A stretch of 64,000 nt of DNA from Triatoma infestans (taxonomy: Eukaryota > Arthropoda > Insecta > Hemiptera > Reduviidae), in NCBI GenBank assembly GCA_011037195.1, contig JAAEAF010004302.1:1-64000 (forward strand), in the 5' to 3' direction. The notes beneath the pieces are model-generated. The model saw only the letters and a program-made list of their open reading frames with translations. It was not told the origin of the DNA and searched no databases. Shown one piece after another: positions 32,200-45,384 of the stretch (position 1 is the stretch's first letter; each line of letters opens with the position of its first letter). The position numbers and the translations under genes were made by a program.

Positions 32200-35100
32200 T
32201 TACATTAAATCACACATTACGATTATATAGATATAATAGAAATAACCAATTATTTTAATTTTACGTTACATATTTTTACTTTCTTTATTTTCAGAGCATT
32301 CACGGCAAATACAAAAATGTCATTGAGCTTGTCTATCGAACTGTCGTAAATATTTTTTCTAAAAGATCAATTTTAGTAGAATAGTTACATTGTTAATGTA
32401 TTTATGAATGAAATTCGATTTAATAACAATCAATGCGGACATGGCCGTTAAGGACGACACCATTTCATCAGGGAAAAGTTGTAACCTTTGACCGTAAACG
32501 ATAATTCTAGGGAAATTACTAACATTTTCATAAGGACCTTTTTCAAATTATATAAAATTTTATGTTTTAATAAGTACTCAGTATTTTTGGATCTGTATTT
32601 ATTTAATTATATTTTGTAATTTATAAATTTTCTGCACATATTTACCAAAAGAAATATCCACTTTCTTCCGAAACCTTGGCAGAGAAGGTAAACTTCATTC
32701 TTCTCCAACATATTTTCTGTTCAAACACAAAATTCCAAAAACTGAGAACTTGAAATTTTTCCTCTGTTCTCTGTTTTCATAATCGACAATTAACCCGAAA
32801 TTTTATATTACTGAATGCATTGACGACTTTTCAACTTTCTATACATATTTTAGAGTGAGTTGAGTAAACCCAATCATAATACTTCTATTCTAAATTAGCA
32901 CGCAACGTCTCTGGTTCTCAACATGTATAAAAAATTAGAGATATTTGCCATTTTCATGCTCAAATTTACACACATCATTTTTCACAATTGACTAATTTAA
33001 ATGGTGCATGAATGATTTAGAAGCAACTTTATGTAAGATATTCTAAAGTTGATAATATTATCGCCTTTTTATAATTAATTTACTTACATTCCAGAAATGA
33101 TAATTGTTTTCAATTTTTGTATAATGGTAGACAAACTAATATCAGTTTTTGGTCGGAGCTGGGATTCTGAATATGTTTTAGTATATTGATAATAACTAAT
33201 AAGTAAACACAATTATAGGCTAATCAAGAAGGAAGTGATCTAACATATAACATTAAAATGAGATTTATAAAAAAGAAGGGGAAAAAAAACAACTTTTTAT
33301 ACAGACCAAACTCAACGTAATACTCAGCTTGTGTGTAAGATGTTATGTAATAGTTCGTAATCAGATTGGAGGTTTAGAAACTATCTCACAGCTATAGCTA
33401 ACTGAAGGTCCTTCTTTAGCACGCACAGCCGCACAAATAGAAAAATCATACAATGACAATTCTAAATATTTTGTCCAATATAAAACATTTACAAGACATT
33501 CTAGCTTGCATTTCTCAACTTCCATATGGTAAAATCTCTAAGTAATTTACTGTATATCTATAGAAGATTGAAAAGTTCAAGTTAGGAGAAAATCGTCTGA
33601 CGCCATTTTTCGACAAAAACCGCGAAGTACTAGATAAAAAGATTTAATTCCAGTTGTGGGATTCTTATCAAAACCTATGAGTCGAATTTCACAAGCATCC
33701 TTCTTAATAATATCAAGTTTTAAAATCTCGGCGATTTTTATCTTATTTTTATTTTATTGTTTTCTTTATTTTTATTCACTTTCCTAACTACTTATGGTTG
33801 CTACCCAATGCTAGTCTTTGGTGACATACAGGATTCGATTCTCGTGAAAGGTCCAACAATGTTATTGACCCAGCATTTTGAGAAAAAAACTGAAGAGCTA
33901 CAGTTGGCAGGGACCTGGAAGCGGAAGCCAGAACAAATCGGTGATGGCTAATGACGTGTTGACCACATGTTTCACACACAAAAAAATCGCCATCCGGTAG
34001 TGTTGATCTTTCATGGCTGTTGCACCAAAGGTTTAATTTATTTTATATAAAACTGTTATTTTCTTTTTTCAAATAGAATTGATAAATATATTTGTAATTG
34101 TATCATAATTATATTTATCTTAGTCTGATAAAAAGAGATAAATTAATTAATTGTGTAGTCTCCTAAAAAATATCATTACGATCCTTTGATAAAACTGATA
34201 AAATCATCAATACAAAAAAAAAGTAAATAAATAAAATGATTAGGAATTTAGTAAAACAATAAAACATAGTACAGGAATTTGTAATAATTAACAAAAAAGT
34301 AAAAGTTTATTCAAACTTTTTCCGCTTAGTTTTCACTAAAGACTTAATCTGTAATTGTGGCTAACCTATTTTTTTAAATCATTTGTTAATTCATACATGC
34401 CAGAAACCATAAGCCTTTGGGGGGGGGGATTAATCTGTTGCTTCAGATCAACATTGTTTGGTGACTAAGCTATTGTAGTTCTTTGCCCATTGTTTATTTT
34501 AAGAGTGTTGTCCTCTTATCATTTATAAAGCAATCACTAATTCTGAAATTAATGCATGCAAACTTACGTTTAAGACTCGAATGCTTGCAATCGTAATAGC
34601 ATCTGCATTTGTATGGAGTAGAGAAAAGACAGTAAACACGGACACCATTCGACATCTTTCAGAATTTACTTCTTGACTCTAGCTTCAGAAGACCATGAAA
34701 AGGCAGCTTAATGATCAAATCAAAATTAAAATTAGCTTAGTGATTGTAATAAAAATAATATTTAAATATTCCAATTAAAGTATCACTTTTATAATATGAG
34801 GAATCTTAAATAATGTATAAAAATTAAGCTAATATATAATCTTACGACAACATGTCAATTCTATGTATATATTAAATAAACACTAATCATTTTAGAGGCA
34901 TAGGTAATCCGTTTATACATGTAAGATTCTACACTGCTATATATTATTATCTGTGAGGAGGGATGAAGCTCTATGCTATCCAACGCCCATATACCTTGAA
35001 GTTATATTTAAATAAATAAATACCTTAATTTATATATATGTCACACTTATACAAATTTACTGCAATTCAACCATTTCTGATCTCAAAAATTCCACAAAGT
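32200..35100. other. Long AT-rich stretch, no gene seen
   Basis: 2.9 kb with no recognisable protein or RNA. The segment 33790-33970 is less AT-rich and holds GGATTCGATTCTC, which resembles a tRNA box B, but there is no matching box A. A G run sits at 34421-34429. Confidence 0.55.
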
Positions 35101-35109
35101 TGGACTTTT

Positions 35110-35560
35110 ATAGAATATATTGTATAGATTAACTATGTAAGTTTACAGAAAAATCAAGCACAAAGCCACCGACTTCTCCAGAACACCCGTAAAATCAATT
35201 TTACTTTATCTTACTGCTGTAAGAGGAACTAGTACGATCATGTCAAATTTTCGACATTCGCTTTTCACCGGAAATACATCTTTTAAGTTTACAAATGGTT
35301 TGTTACATGTTGAACGAAATATCTCATTAATACGAAAAATCAGGAAAGCTCAAGCTTAATATTTCATTTAGTTATCAACAAAACAAAGATTTCAGTCAAA
35401 ATCCATTAACCAGAAGTGCGATTTTCCTTATGTAGAGTGCCCTATGTCAAAACCAAAAAAGCGTGTACAAATTTAAAATTAAACAAACTGATTGACCTCC
35501 AACAACTCTCTAAAATCAATTTTTTCAGAAAAATAATAAGTTTCTCTCTGTAATAAGTTC
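35110..35560 (+). repeat. R-family repeat, left part
   Basis: Starts with CTTTATCTTACTGCTGTAAGAGG (7-bp left hairpin) at about 35204, then ATCATGTCAAATTTTCGAC, TTTTCACCGGAAATACATC and the CATTAACCAGAAGTGCGAT block. Confidence 0.75.
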
Positions 35561-35574
35561 TTTCCCCTCTACTG

Positions 35575-37435
35575 TGGTGCATGGTTGTGGACGAACTACT
35601 GAAGGAGCTTAGTGACACTGGATGCTCCGTGCTGGGCTACGCAGATGATATAGTGATGCATGCCAGAGGCAGGCACGGTCCCATAGTCGGGGAACTCCTT
35701 CAGGAGGCGCTTAGGTGGTGTAGAAGGGTGGACCTTGGGGTAAATCCGCAGAAAACCACCCTCGTACCGTTTACCAGGATCAGGGACATTGAAGTATATA
35801 AGACATTGTCCTTCTTCGGAAAGATACTGGATGTGGCAGATAGAGTTAAGTATCTGGGAGTTATCCTGGATACCAAGCTCACATGGATACGTAGCATCAC
35901 AGTGTGATAACATAGACTTGCACAGAGCAAACTCAGAGTGTATAAACTGAATTTGCTCTGTGCGAGTCTGTGTTATCACACTGTCTGACAAACGCATCCT
36001 GAAGATAGGCGAACGCCCGAAACCGGTCGATGACCACAAAATGAAGCAGGCTACCACGGAAAATGTCTCTGATAACTTCAAGAATGACCCACCGGATCTA
36101 TACCTGGGCCATCATAGCTATCATAACTTACGGGGCGGTGGTGTGGTGGCCTAAAACTGAGCAGAGGACGGCTATGAAGTGCCTCAGCGGAGTACAAAGG
36201 CTGGCGTGCCTTCTCATTACGGGGGCTTTTAAAAGCGCTCCGACAGCTGCGCTAGAAGTGCTGGTGGGGTTGACACCGCTGCACTTCTAGGTGCAAGCAG
36301 AAGCAAGGGCCAGTGCACACAGATTGCGCAACAATGGTCTTTGGAGGCAGAGGGGCTCCTTAGCCAAACACTTTTGGACTTATTGCTATTGGATTAACAT
36401 GGTCAATCCGTGCCCGATGTTAAGCATGGCCCAGGATAGCATTTGTCCAATATATAACTTCGAGGTTCCATTTCGGGTGTTCCTAGGTTCTAGGGCGGAA
36501 TGGGCCAAGGGGTAGGAAAAACGCTACCGGACAGGACCTTTGGGGTTTACTGATGGTTCTAGGATGGGGTGCGGAACTGGAGCAGGAGCAGGAGTGTGTG
36601 AAATGGGCCCACAGGTACGTATTGAGAGACCCCTGGGCAGATATTCCACAATATTCCAGGCTGAGGTATTTGCTATCAAGGTCTGTGCCGTGGAGAACCT
36701 GCGTAGAGCCCCAAGGGGCAAGGTTATACGCATCTGCTCGGATAGTCAGACTACACTGAAAGCCCTAGAGGCTTACAGAACTATCTCATCTCTTGTGAAG
36801 GAATGTCGAAAGGCATTGTCAAGACTCTCCGGCACAACAAGGTACAGCTGATATGGGTGCCTGGACACATAGGGATTGAGGATAATGAGATGGCTGACCT
36901 CTGGAAATACTCCGTTCATTGGTCCAGAGCCAGTCCTGAGGATCACTGGCAGAACGATTCGTGCGGCGGTTAGGGAGTGGTTTCGCAGTAAGCATGAAGA
37001 GCTCTGTAGGGGGAGTCCAGGTGCCACACACAGCAAAAGGATGATGCCAGAGCTGTGTAAACGAAGGACCCAAATGACCCTTAGTCTGAGTAGGAGCCAG
37101 ATTTCTCTGATGACAGGACTACTTACGGGTCATGGCAGGTTCAGGAAGCATCTGCACAAGGTAGGGCTCATCAGCGTGGAACCCTTGTGCAGATTATGTC
37201 AGGAGAAGGAGGAAACGGCCCGCCACCTGCTATTTGATTGCGTAGCAATAAAACTAAATTGAGGTACGAGACCTTTGGTACATTGCGACCTGAGGGGATA
37301 GTAGCCCAAAATGATCTGGCGGTGAAAGTCCTCAAACTCCTTACGGAGGGAAGGTTAAACTACTAGAGGTTATCGGGGATGGCACAATAAGCCTCTGTTG
37401 CTGCAGTGCCGGGGTATAGCCCACCCGTGATAGGT
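35575..37435 (+). pseudogene. I-like LINE ORF2: reverse transcriptase 3' half and RNase H, decayed
   Basis: In plus order: YADDIVMHARGRHG (catalytic Asp pair, about 35640-35680), WCRRVDLGVNPQKTTLVPF, VADRVKYLGVILDTKLTW (about 35835-35890), an interruption, then YTWAIIAIITYGAVVWWPKT, a frameshifted middle, then RNase H with FTDGSRMGCGTG (about 36547), AEVFAIKVCA (about 36660), ICSDSQTTLKAL (about 36730), VQLIWVPGHIGIEDNEMADL (about 36842-36901), and a C-terminal HLHKVGLISVEPLCRLCQE...HLLFDCVA zinc-like motif. All four RNase H acidic residues (D, E, D, D) are present. RNase H plus a (TAA)n tail fits the I-like group. At least four frameshifts and the insertion make it dead. Confidence 0.88.
35896..36070. 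repeat. PLE-derived palindrome inserted in the LINE
   Basis: Arms carry TTGCACAGAGCAAACTC / GAATTTGCTCTGTGCGAG and CAGTGTGATAACA / TGTTATCACACTGTCTG. The right arm continues through the hammerhead-like block (35999-36022) to CACGGAAAATGTCTCTGATA. It replaces LINE codons between KLTW and the YTWA block. Confidence 0.75.
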
Positions 37436-37453
37436 AATAATAATAACAATAAC

Positions 37454-37488
<35 letters not shown>

Positions 37489-37493
37489 TAATA
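37436..37493 (+). repeat. (TAA)n tract, LINE 3' tail
   Basis: A TAA/CAA trinucleotide run directly follows the end of the I-like LINE, in the position of the TAA-repeat tail known for I elements. Confidence 0.8.
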
Positions 37494-37499
37494 TCTATG

Positions 37500-38080
37500 C
37501 AGCAAGCATTCCAAGTTTAAAGAAATTCGAAACCTTTTTAGAGAACATTTAAAAAATAAAATCGCACTTGCGGTTAACCGATTTTCCTCAGACTTCTAAT
37601 TTCATCAATGCTTCTAATTTGTATTAATATTATGTAAATCATAAAACGGTATACTATACTGAACTGAAGTAGTACTTTAGAGGAAATCATAAGTTACTGT
37701 TCCCCCCAGAACCCCCCAAAAAATCAATTTTCCTGGTAAAATGTTTCAAATAAAAGTGATAGGTATTTATGTGTGTAGATGGTATACAATGTTTAAAGAA
37801 AATCGTTAAAGCCGTTTTCGAGGAAATCACGAAAAACCACACAGTAAAGTCGCACTTCCGGTTGACAATTTTTAACAAAATCTGCATGGCTGATGCATTG
37901 GTAGTGCCTAAAATGGAATACCACATATATGAGCTTCGTGTGACTTTCCTATTTTGAAATATTTTTGTTAACACACACACGCAGACCATTCGCTAAAAAC
38001 ATTTTTTCTTACTGAAACATGCATTTCCGGTGAAAACTCAATTTCGAAAAAATGGCACGATCATGAATTTGCCAAACAAT
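37500..38080 (-). repeat. R-family repeat, inverted
   Basis: Complement of the family: CGCACTTGCGGTTAACCGAT, AAGTCGCACTTCCGGTTGAC, the ACACACACGCAGACCATTCG block (complement of the GT-rich segment) and GTGAAAACTCAATTTCG. Confidence 0.75.
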
Positions 38081-38574
38081 CCGGATTAATAATTACTCAT
38101 AATGATTTTTCTTAGGGAATTCTGGTTATATTTAACCAGCGGAGCACGAGGATTGCTGTCCACCATTTTAAAATCTTTGAGAGGAACACTGCGCTCTATA
38201 CTGCTACTGTACTGCCACATCCATAAGAATGAATTTATGTAAGTAGGTTAAAAGAAGGTTTTTATGCTGTTTGCTTTACTAAATAAATCCTAAAAGCTTT
38301 TTCAAAAAATTATAACATGCAAATAGATCGTTTAATACAAATCAAGGCTAATGAAGTAGAAAATTAATTACCTTTATCTCTAATACCTCTAATCATTCAA
38401 TTAATCAAGATGTACGTAGTGAGTAGAATAGAATTCACTTTGTGAAGGTTAAGTTAAAAGCTCAAGTGTTTGCTATTTTGATATATTTGCAAAAATAGAA
38501 AAACAAACATATTTAGAAAACAAGCAAAATGTTGGTAAAAAGTTGACAGTTTTGGTAAAGGTGTAAGGGTAAAA

Positions 38575-39050
38575 TGTAATTTAGTAAGAAGTCGCCGGGA
38601 TATTCTCAGAAAGCTTTGTTAACTCCAGCCCTCTTTTATCAGCAGTACCCAATAACGACCTTCTTCCCTATACGATTTAACTCTACCTCTCCTTGACAGT
38701 TCCGAGGAAGAACACCAAAGTTATCCGAAACGGCAATAGAATAAATTTTTAAAGCTGAAAACTTGTTTTCTTTGGCCCCAGCCAACCCAACATTTTTCTT
38801 GTTTTTTAACAACGGCCAAAGATAATCATTTATATGATCACCATTAGAAAAGAGGCTTTCAAGAGATGCTGAGATAATCTTGTAAGGATGGCTGCGAATA
38901 TTTCAAAAATATCTTCCACAGCATACTTTTTCTTTTTTTCTTCATGAGTTTCCCATCTAAAAAAGTAAATTAAATTTAGTAAGAAGTCGCTGCGCTTTCC
39001 AGTCTTAATTTACTCCAACCCTCTTTTATCAGCAAAACCCCAATATCCAA
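38575..39050 (+). repeat. Pair of about 75-bp direct repeats
   Basis: AATTTAGTAAGAAGTCGC...CTCCAGCCCTCTTTTATCAGC at about 38578-38650 recurs at about 38970-39045, 390 bp apart. Between them, around 38690-38740, lies CCGAGGAAG...CCGAAACGG, reminiscent of the GAGGAAG...CGAAACG motif of PLE repeats. Family unknown. Confidence 0.6.
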
Positions 39051-40630
39051 TGCCTTTACTACAAGATTTCCTGAATCGATTTTTAGAAAAATTGTTTTAA
39101 AATAATTTTTCGATTTTAAATGAAATAAAAACTGTGAATATATGAAAGTAATTTATTTGTTATTAACTAAAGTTTACCAGATATGCAATGATTTGCCTTA
39201 CAATAAAAACAGAAGGCTGAGCGTTAACAATGCTATGAAATTTATTTAGAATTAAACGTAAATCGTTTCTTTATATAAAAAAAAAAGTAATACTAACTGA
39301 TCATTGTAAATAGAAAAAATTGGAAGTAAAAATATTAGGATATACTTACAAAAGTATACAGAAATTGGAAGTAAAAATAATTTAACTATGACATTATGAT
39401 AATTTACCTTAAGCGATATTAATGCTAAATAATTGACTAGATCATTTATGAATTATCTGATGCCATTTGTACTAAGCACTAGAGACTAGATGAATATCCA
39501 TACATCAGTAAACTTTCCTATATAGGCTATAACATGATTGAGAGGTTATAAACTCGTATAATATCCACGATGTATTAACTTTGAAATTCGTTTGTAATCT
39601 CAGTTATAAACTTAGAAAAAAAAAAATTACAGCAGTATTTTTTTAATAAATCACCTTAAATTTATTTTTTTTATTCTTTTTAACATTTTTTTTTTCAAAT
39701 AATTACGCAAATTTTATTAACAAGCTGGCTAAAGAAATCAATTGAAATGATTAGAAAAGGTTAGGCATTCATTCATGAGGTTAAATGTATGTGCTTTAAT
39801 AGACTTCCCATTGTATTGTTAAATGGTTTTTTGTAGTAGTGCTTTTGTTTTTTATGTTTTTTAAATGACCTTAATTTATTTATAACAATAATGTAATTTA
39901 TTGTCATACTTAATATATTATGAAGGAGAGTATTTTGAGTATAGTATAATGAACTTAATTTTGCATGGAATAATTGTATCAATTTGTTTTTAACTCTGCA
40001 CTTTTTCGTTTCTTAATTATATTCTAGACTCTTTTAAAAGGTTGTGTAATCACTATAAAAATAAAATTATAGTATCTATATATTTGTTCATAGATTTTTA
40101 GCATTTCTAATATTTTGATAACGGATAAAACCCATTACAAAATATTTAATTTATTTTTATAATTATAGCTGAATATAATTTTCAGTAATAACATTTCTTG
40201 TAATAAAAGAGTATGCCACTAAAAATCTAAAAGAATGTCGAATAATTTATGTCTATTTCAATTTTTGTTCAAGAGAGATAATGTAAAAAAAAATTAATGA
40301 ATACTTGTCACGACTTTTCTCTTCCTACAATTCTCATAATTTTTGACTTGTAAATTGTCTTAAAGTTGGCCGTTTTACGAAAAGTTTTAACTATCAGCAT
40401 GTGGCGAACGATCTTGCTACTTTGATGAGGACTTGAATAGGGAGCCCTGGAGGGGCTCGATTAGTTTTTCCGGACAAATATTTCAAATTAAAGAAATAGT
40501 TTTATAATGTTTTCTACAGTTTAATGAAAATCTCCGGAGAAAGAAATTTAGAAATATCTAAAATGAATAACTAATAAATAAAATAAAAGTAATCACAAAA
40601 AAATTTGTCACAAACTTACAAAAAAAAATC
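39051..40630. other. AT-rich DNA, no gene seen
   Basis: Nothing recognisable on either strand. Confidence 0.6.
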
Positions 40631-40639
40631 TGGTATTAA

Positions 40640-41410
40640 TTAATAGAATTTAATTAACAAATTTTCTTTAAATTTCAGCGTTTACAATGTTTTTTAGTTG
40701 GGCTGGCCACAAAAAAGGATGATGGTAGGGGGGCTATGACTTTGTATACCTGAGCGGGCTTTGTGAAGCGCCTTTTTTCGAAACCAACAAAGCTTGTGCA
40801 GTTTAAATTTAAACCTAACTGACAAGCCCAAAAAACCTTTCTAAAATCAATTTTTTCGTAAAAATATTTAAAAAAAAAATTGATATGCTTTTATCTGTGC
40901 AAGTGAGCATTCCAAGTTGAAAAAAAAATCAATGATATTCAAAAAACCGATTCTGCACTTCCGTCAACTAATTTCTTCAAATTTGGATTTATATCATGCT
41001 TTTTTGGCATTCTAATATTTATTAATATCATGCTTGAACTAAAGTGGTACTTTAGAAGAAAGTATAACGCTACTGTTCCCTCAAGAGACCTCCAAAAAAA
41101 TCCATTTTCCCGGGAAAATGTTAAAAATAAAAGCGATGAAAAAAATTCAGTAAAATCGCAATTCCGATTCATGGATTTTGCCTGAAAATTTCGTATCAGA
41201 TGCGGTAATAGTATCTAAAAGGAACACCAGTTTAAACTTCCTGTGGTTTTTCCGTTTTTGAGATATTTTGTTCACAAAGTCACATACATATCATTCGTTA
41301 AAAATATTTTGGTTTTTTGTACTCCGGAGAACTCCAAACATTTCCGGTGAAAACTCAATTTCGAAAAAAATTTAAAACGACCGCAATACTTCCTTTTACT
41401 AGGAATAATA
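40640..41410 (-). repeat. R-family repeat, inverted
   Basis: Complement blocks: ATTCTGCACTTCCGTCAACTAA, CGCAATTCCGATTCATGG, ACAAAGTCACATACATATC and GGTGAAAACTCAATTTCGAA. Confidence 0.7.
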
Positions 41411-41744
41411 GAAAGGGAAAAAGAAAAGAAATTGTAACAAGCTGGCTTTTTATAAAAGAAAGAATATCCAGTTCTGAAAAGAACTAGCGGTCCTCCTCGT
41501 ACAGTCAGCGTGACTGACTTTGCAGTATTCCTCTAAGAGCGCGACCTATAGACCTACTTGATGCGGATATTATTAAAAGATATTAAAAGACTCACCGACC
41601 TATTATCTCGTACTTGACGGCAATTCTCTTAATTTTAATTGACAAAGTTTCTTCAAAATTGGAATGTTTACAATTTTGTTTACTTTTCGTTAATATTACA
41701 ATAAGTGAAGGAACCATAATAATTGTAACAGTGTATTATTAAAA

Positions 41745-42727
41745 AAAAAAAATCTGGTGTGAAATACTCACACAACTTTCTCTTACTCCTGTTCTCAAAA
41801 TTATAATTGACAAATGTTATAGTTTGTGTACCAAATTTAACGAAATTCATCGAAAACTGAAAAAAATAGTTCAGTAAAAGCGCACGTCCGGCTTACTAAT
41901 TTTCTTAAAACTCGGAATTTTGGCCATCGTTGTTTGGATGATAGAATTGTATAATCAACTATGATAGCACTTTAGAGGAAGCTGTAAACCCACCCTTCCC
42001 CTAAAAGTGCCCTTAAATGAATTTTCTCAGAGAAATGTTTTAAATAAAAGGTGTAGATCATTGCATGTTTAGTTTATATACGAAGTTTCAAGAAAATCGT
42101 CGAAGCCATTTTTGAGAAAATCGCGAAAAAGTGAAAAAATCATTTAGTAAAGTGTTAAAACAAACCACTTCCGGTTATCCGATTTTTTCAAACTCGGAAT
42201 TTCAACAACATATTTAATTCTAATTAACATTATTTAGATGACAGAATTGTCTAATAAACTGAAATAGCACTTTAGATGAAAACCTAACCTCAACCTTCCC
42301 CCATAAGTGCCGTTAAATGAATTCTTCCGGAGAAATGTTTCAAATAAAAGTTGTAGCTCTTTGTATACGTAGTTGATATACCAAGTTTAGAGAAAATCGT
42401 CGGAGCCATTTTTGAGAAAATCGCAAAAACGTAAAAAAAAAACAACTAGTAATGTTGTACTTTCCGGTTGAGGAATTTTGACAAGATAACGTACTGTCAG
42501 ATCCATGGTGATACCTGAACGCGTCTGAACCTTTCACGCTTTTTCGTTTTTGAGCTATGCTGTTCACATACACATACACACACACACGCGCACACACAGA
42601 CCATTTGCTAAAAACCACTTTTTTGGACGTAGGGGACTTCAAAATGGACATTTCCGATGAAAACTCGATATCGAAAATTTGACACGATTACAATCCTTCC
42701 TCTTACAAGGAGTAAGAGAAACTAAAA
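41745..42727 (-). repeat. Full-length R-family element, inverted
   Basis: Mirror of 1961-2935. In the plus sense it runs AAATCTGGTGTGAAATACTC, ACTTTCTCTTACTCC, the whole body, and TTACAAGGAGTAAGAGAAACT at the right end. It has a (CA)n/(CG) tract at about 42565-42598. It shows the same end structure and a length of about 0.98 kb, so the unit boundaries are reproducible. Confidence 0.8.
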
Positions 42728-42729
42728 AA

Positions 42730-44140
42730 ATGGATCTGTAGAGAGTAGGACATCACGACTTCTACTCCCCCGCCCCCCAATTTCAAATAAAAGTGATGGA
42801 CCTGTACGTTTTGTAATTAGATGTTGGCTGTATGAGGGAGCGGCTATAAAGTCAAATTCAGCCTAGACTAAAAGCTCTACTGTGGCTCTCTTGGGTATCA
42901 AGTGTTTCTATATAGAAGCTAGTAGTTTGTGTGTGAGTGGTGAGCTACTATTTACTTTTGGTTACACAAAACCCAAGTAGATGCATTATCAACTTCTCGA
43001 CATGTTCCCTTGTGTATTGTGTAATTTTAGAGGGTGTTAAAGCATGTTATTGCTTCATACTGTTAAGCTGCGATTTCCGTAGGGATGCCATAGGAAGTGG
43101 CACCAGCGGGGAACATACATATATAATTCGTGTGTGTAAAATAATTGGAGCCGTTATCGCGAAAACTACAAAATCTGAAGGAAAAAAAAATCAGTAAAGT
43201 CGTTGCTGGGATTGACAAGCAACCTGGAGATCCAAATGATTTTCAACATTGAATACAACGGTCGTAACGAACACCAAAAACATTTTTTTTTATTTTAGAA
43301 TATTAGAAATAAATAAATAAAATTAGATTTCTTTACATCTTAAAAGTCTGCATATTTAAAATCATCCAGAAATATTAGAATCATCAGCTTTTCGGCCAGA
43401 ATTATTAGAATATAAATATCTCCCATATAATTAAGCCAAACATAGAAAAATAGAAATGTCAAAGTTTCTACCTTTTTGGTCAAATAAGGCATGTAATTTA
43501 GGCCAATCAGAAATTTAGAATTATTATGATGACCACAAAAAGAAGCGGGCTATCAGGAAAAATATCTCTGATGCTTTCACGCTCTTCGGAATCAAGACAA
43601 ACAACTCTTTCAATACTTTGTGGACTGCGCCACATATATTAAAAAAAAGAATGACAATATAATGAATAGCTACACACTCCTGGTCAAAGAAACGTTTTTT
43701 TAACTTAATATTATGAATTCCTTTGAGAAATTTTTATGGGTGTTTAGCATCAATTTTATTTTGTCCCTCTAGCATAAACGGCCAAATACAAAATGGCGAA
43801 CTTTCATTGGATCATTTCTGCCTGATTCTCTTTTAACAATGGAATGAAAATGCTGAATTTTTTCTTTATAGCTCACATTAATTATATAAGTAAGTAAATA
43901 GTATGTTAGGCTGGGTTTTTTGCATTTTTTTTTAAAGAATTTTTATAGCTTAATTTGATAATTCATAAAATACCTACCGAGGAAAAATTAGTAAAAAAAT
44001 TCTATACTAGATTTTTTAAATAAATAATTAGCCATGCTTTGGATAGCATAGAGTTTGGTCTCTTACCACAGCCGAATAATAATTATAATAAATTATAAGT
44101 TCATTGAAAATTTGTAAATAGAAATTAATTTAATACAAAT
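42730..44140. other. No gene; small repeat fragments
   Basis: 43130-43200 is a short R fragment. 43530-43600 (GATGACCACAAAAAGAAGCGG...CTCTGATGCTTTC) is a fragment of the PLE terminal repeat. The open frame at 42937-43197 has no recognisable features. Confidence 0.5.
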
Positions 44141-44144
44141 AAAT

Positions 44145-44725
44145 GTTATATGAGAAAGTCGTGTGAATATAAGAAGATATATTCTGCAAATTTGCTTAAA
44201 TTTTAGTTTCTATAACAAAATATTTCAAAAATGATGAATCATCTAGCTCAAAATTCATATCGCGTATGGCGAATAGGTGATTTTTTTTAAAATTAGTCCG
44301 GTTTTTGTCAGAAAGTTAGTAACTTGCCATTTAGGGGTTTCAGGTTTAGGTTTAGGTGTTCCGATAATAAGGTACGGTCAAAATCAAGCAGTCACAAGTT
44401 TAACCGTTAAGAATTTTTTTAAAAATGACTCTACCGAAATTTTAAACTTGGTATACCAACTATGCATATAGGTAGGTACAAATCTACAAGTTAAATTTCA
44501 ATAACACTTTACGGCAAAAGTTAACGCTAGGCGGTTGCGCTAGGGAAGCCAGCCACAACGTTAAGTTTACTCTAGATAGCCGTTTCGGTATACTTCCATA
44601 CGTATTGATGGCATCTAAATATTTCTTGGAAATTACCATATTTAACAAAAGTTTTTCAATTAGAACTGCGTGAAGTGTAATCGAGAAAGTCGTATGAGTG
44701 TTTCAGCAAGTTTTTTTTTTTTTTT
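44145..44725 (+). repeat. R-family repeat, right part
   Basis: Ends with GAGAAAGTCGTATGAGTGTTTCA and a long T run at about 44683-44725, matching the family's 3' signature. Confidence 0.7.
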
Positions 44726-44845
44726 AATCATGAGCAATTTCAATGTATAATACTTATGGATTCTGTTTTTATTATGGAATTAAGAAAGGAAATCATACGA
44801 CTACAAGCAGATTCCCTGCACACTAACTGTGTTAATACGATAATA

Positions 44846-45384
44846 ATAATTTATGTAGGGTGGTAAGAATATGAACCTCTTCAACAGCCTTATATAATTA
44901 TATTTTTCTTGAATAGATTACCACAAAATGAAGCAGGCTACCACGGAAAAGTCTCTGATTTTACAATTGTTAATGTATACAATCTCTATTGCAAGATGAG
45001 ATGTATGTGTAGAGTTTTAAACATCAGTTTCAAGGTATGTCCAAATTAAGCATTTTTATTTTATTTAGTAACTCTGTTGTTACTGGTCATATTTCTGTTT
45101 ATTGTAAAATTTAGTTAGTTAATGTTATTAAAAATTTTCACCTTATATCTGATTGTATTAAGTTATTATAGAATTGAAATGGGACCACGTGGTTCGAATA
45201 TTTGATTTTTTTTTTTTAATTTATACATTAGTACGTTATGTATTGTTAACTTTATGGCTGTATATTTGAGTACCACGAGCTAAGAGCGGTGGTGGTTAAC
45301 TAAAATGTAATTCTATTCAAGATAAATATAATTATATAAGGCTGTTAAAGAGGTTCATATTCTTACCACCCTACATAAATTAAG
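44846..45384. mobile_element. Long-TIR element of unknown family
   Basis: The arms 44846-44918 and 45311-45384 are reverse complements over about 70 bp (TAATTTATGTAGGGTGG, TAAGAATATGAACCTCTTC, AGCCTTATATAATTATAT...CTTGAATAG). The left arm is followed immediately by a PLE terminal-repeat fragment (ACCACAAAATGAAGCAGGC). No transposase is present. I could not define a target duplication. Confidence 0.7.

Noticed and set aside
33757..33979. Possible gene or SINE (GGATTCGATTCTC like box B)
   Set aside because: No box A at the right distance and no shared body with the SINE family; both short frames lack motifs.
35596..36081. 161-codon minus-strand frame
   Set aside because: Shadow of the plus-strand LINE reverse transcriptase and the inserted palindrome.
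42937..43197. 86-codon plus-strand frame
   Set aside because: Ends inside an R fragment, with no recognisable motif.
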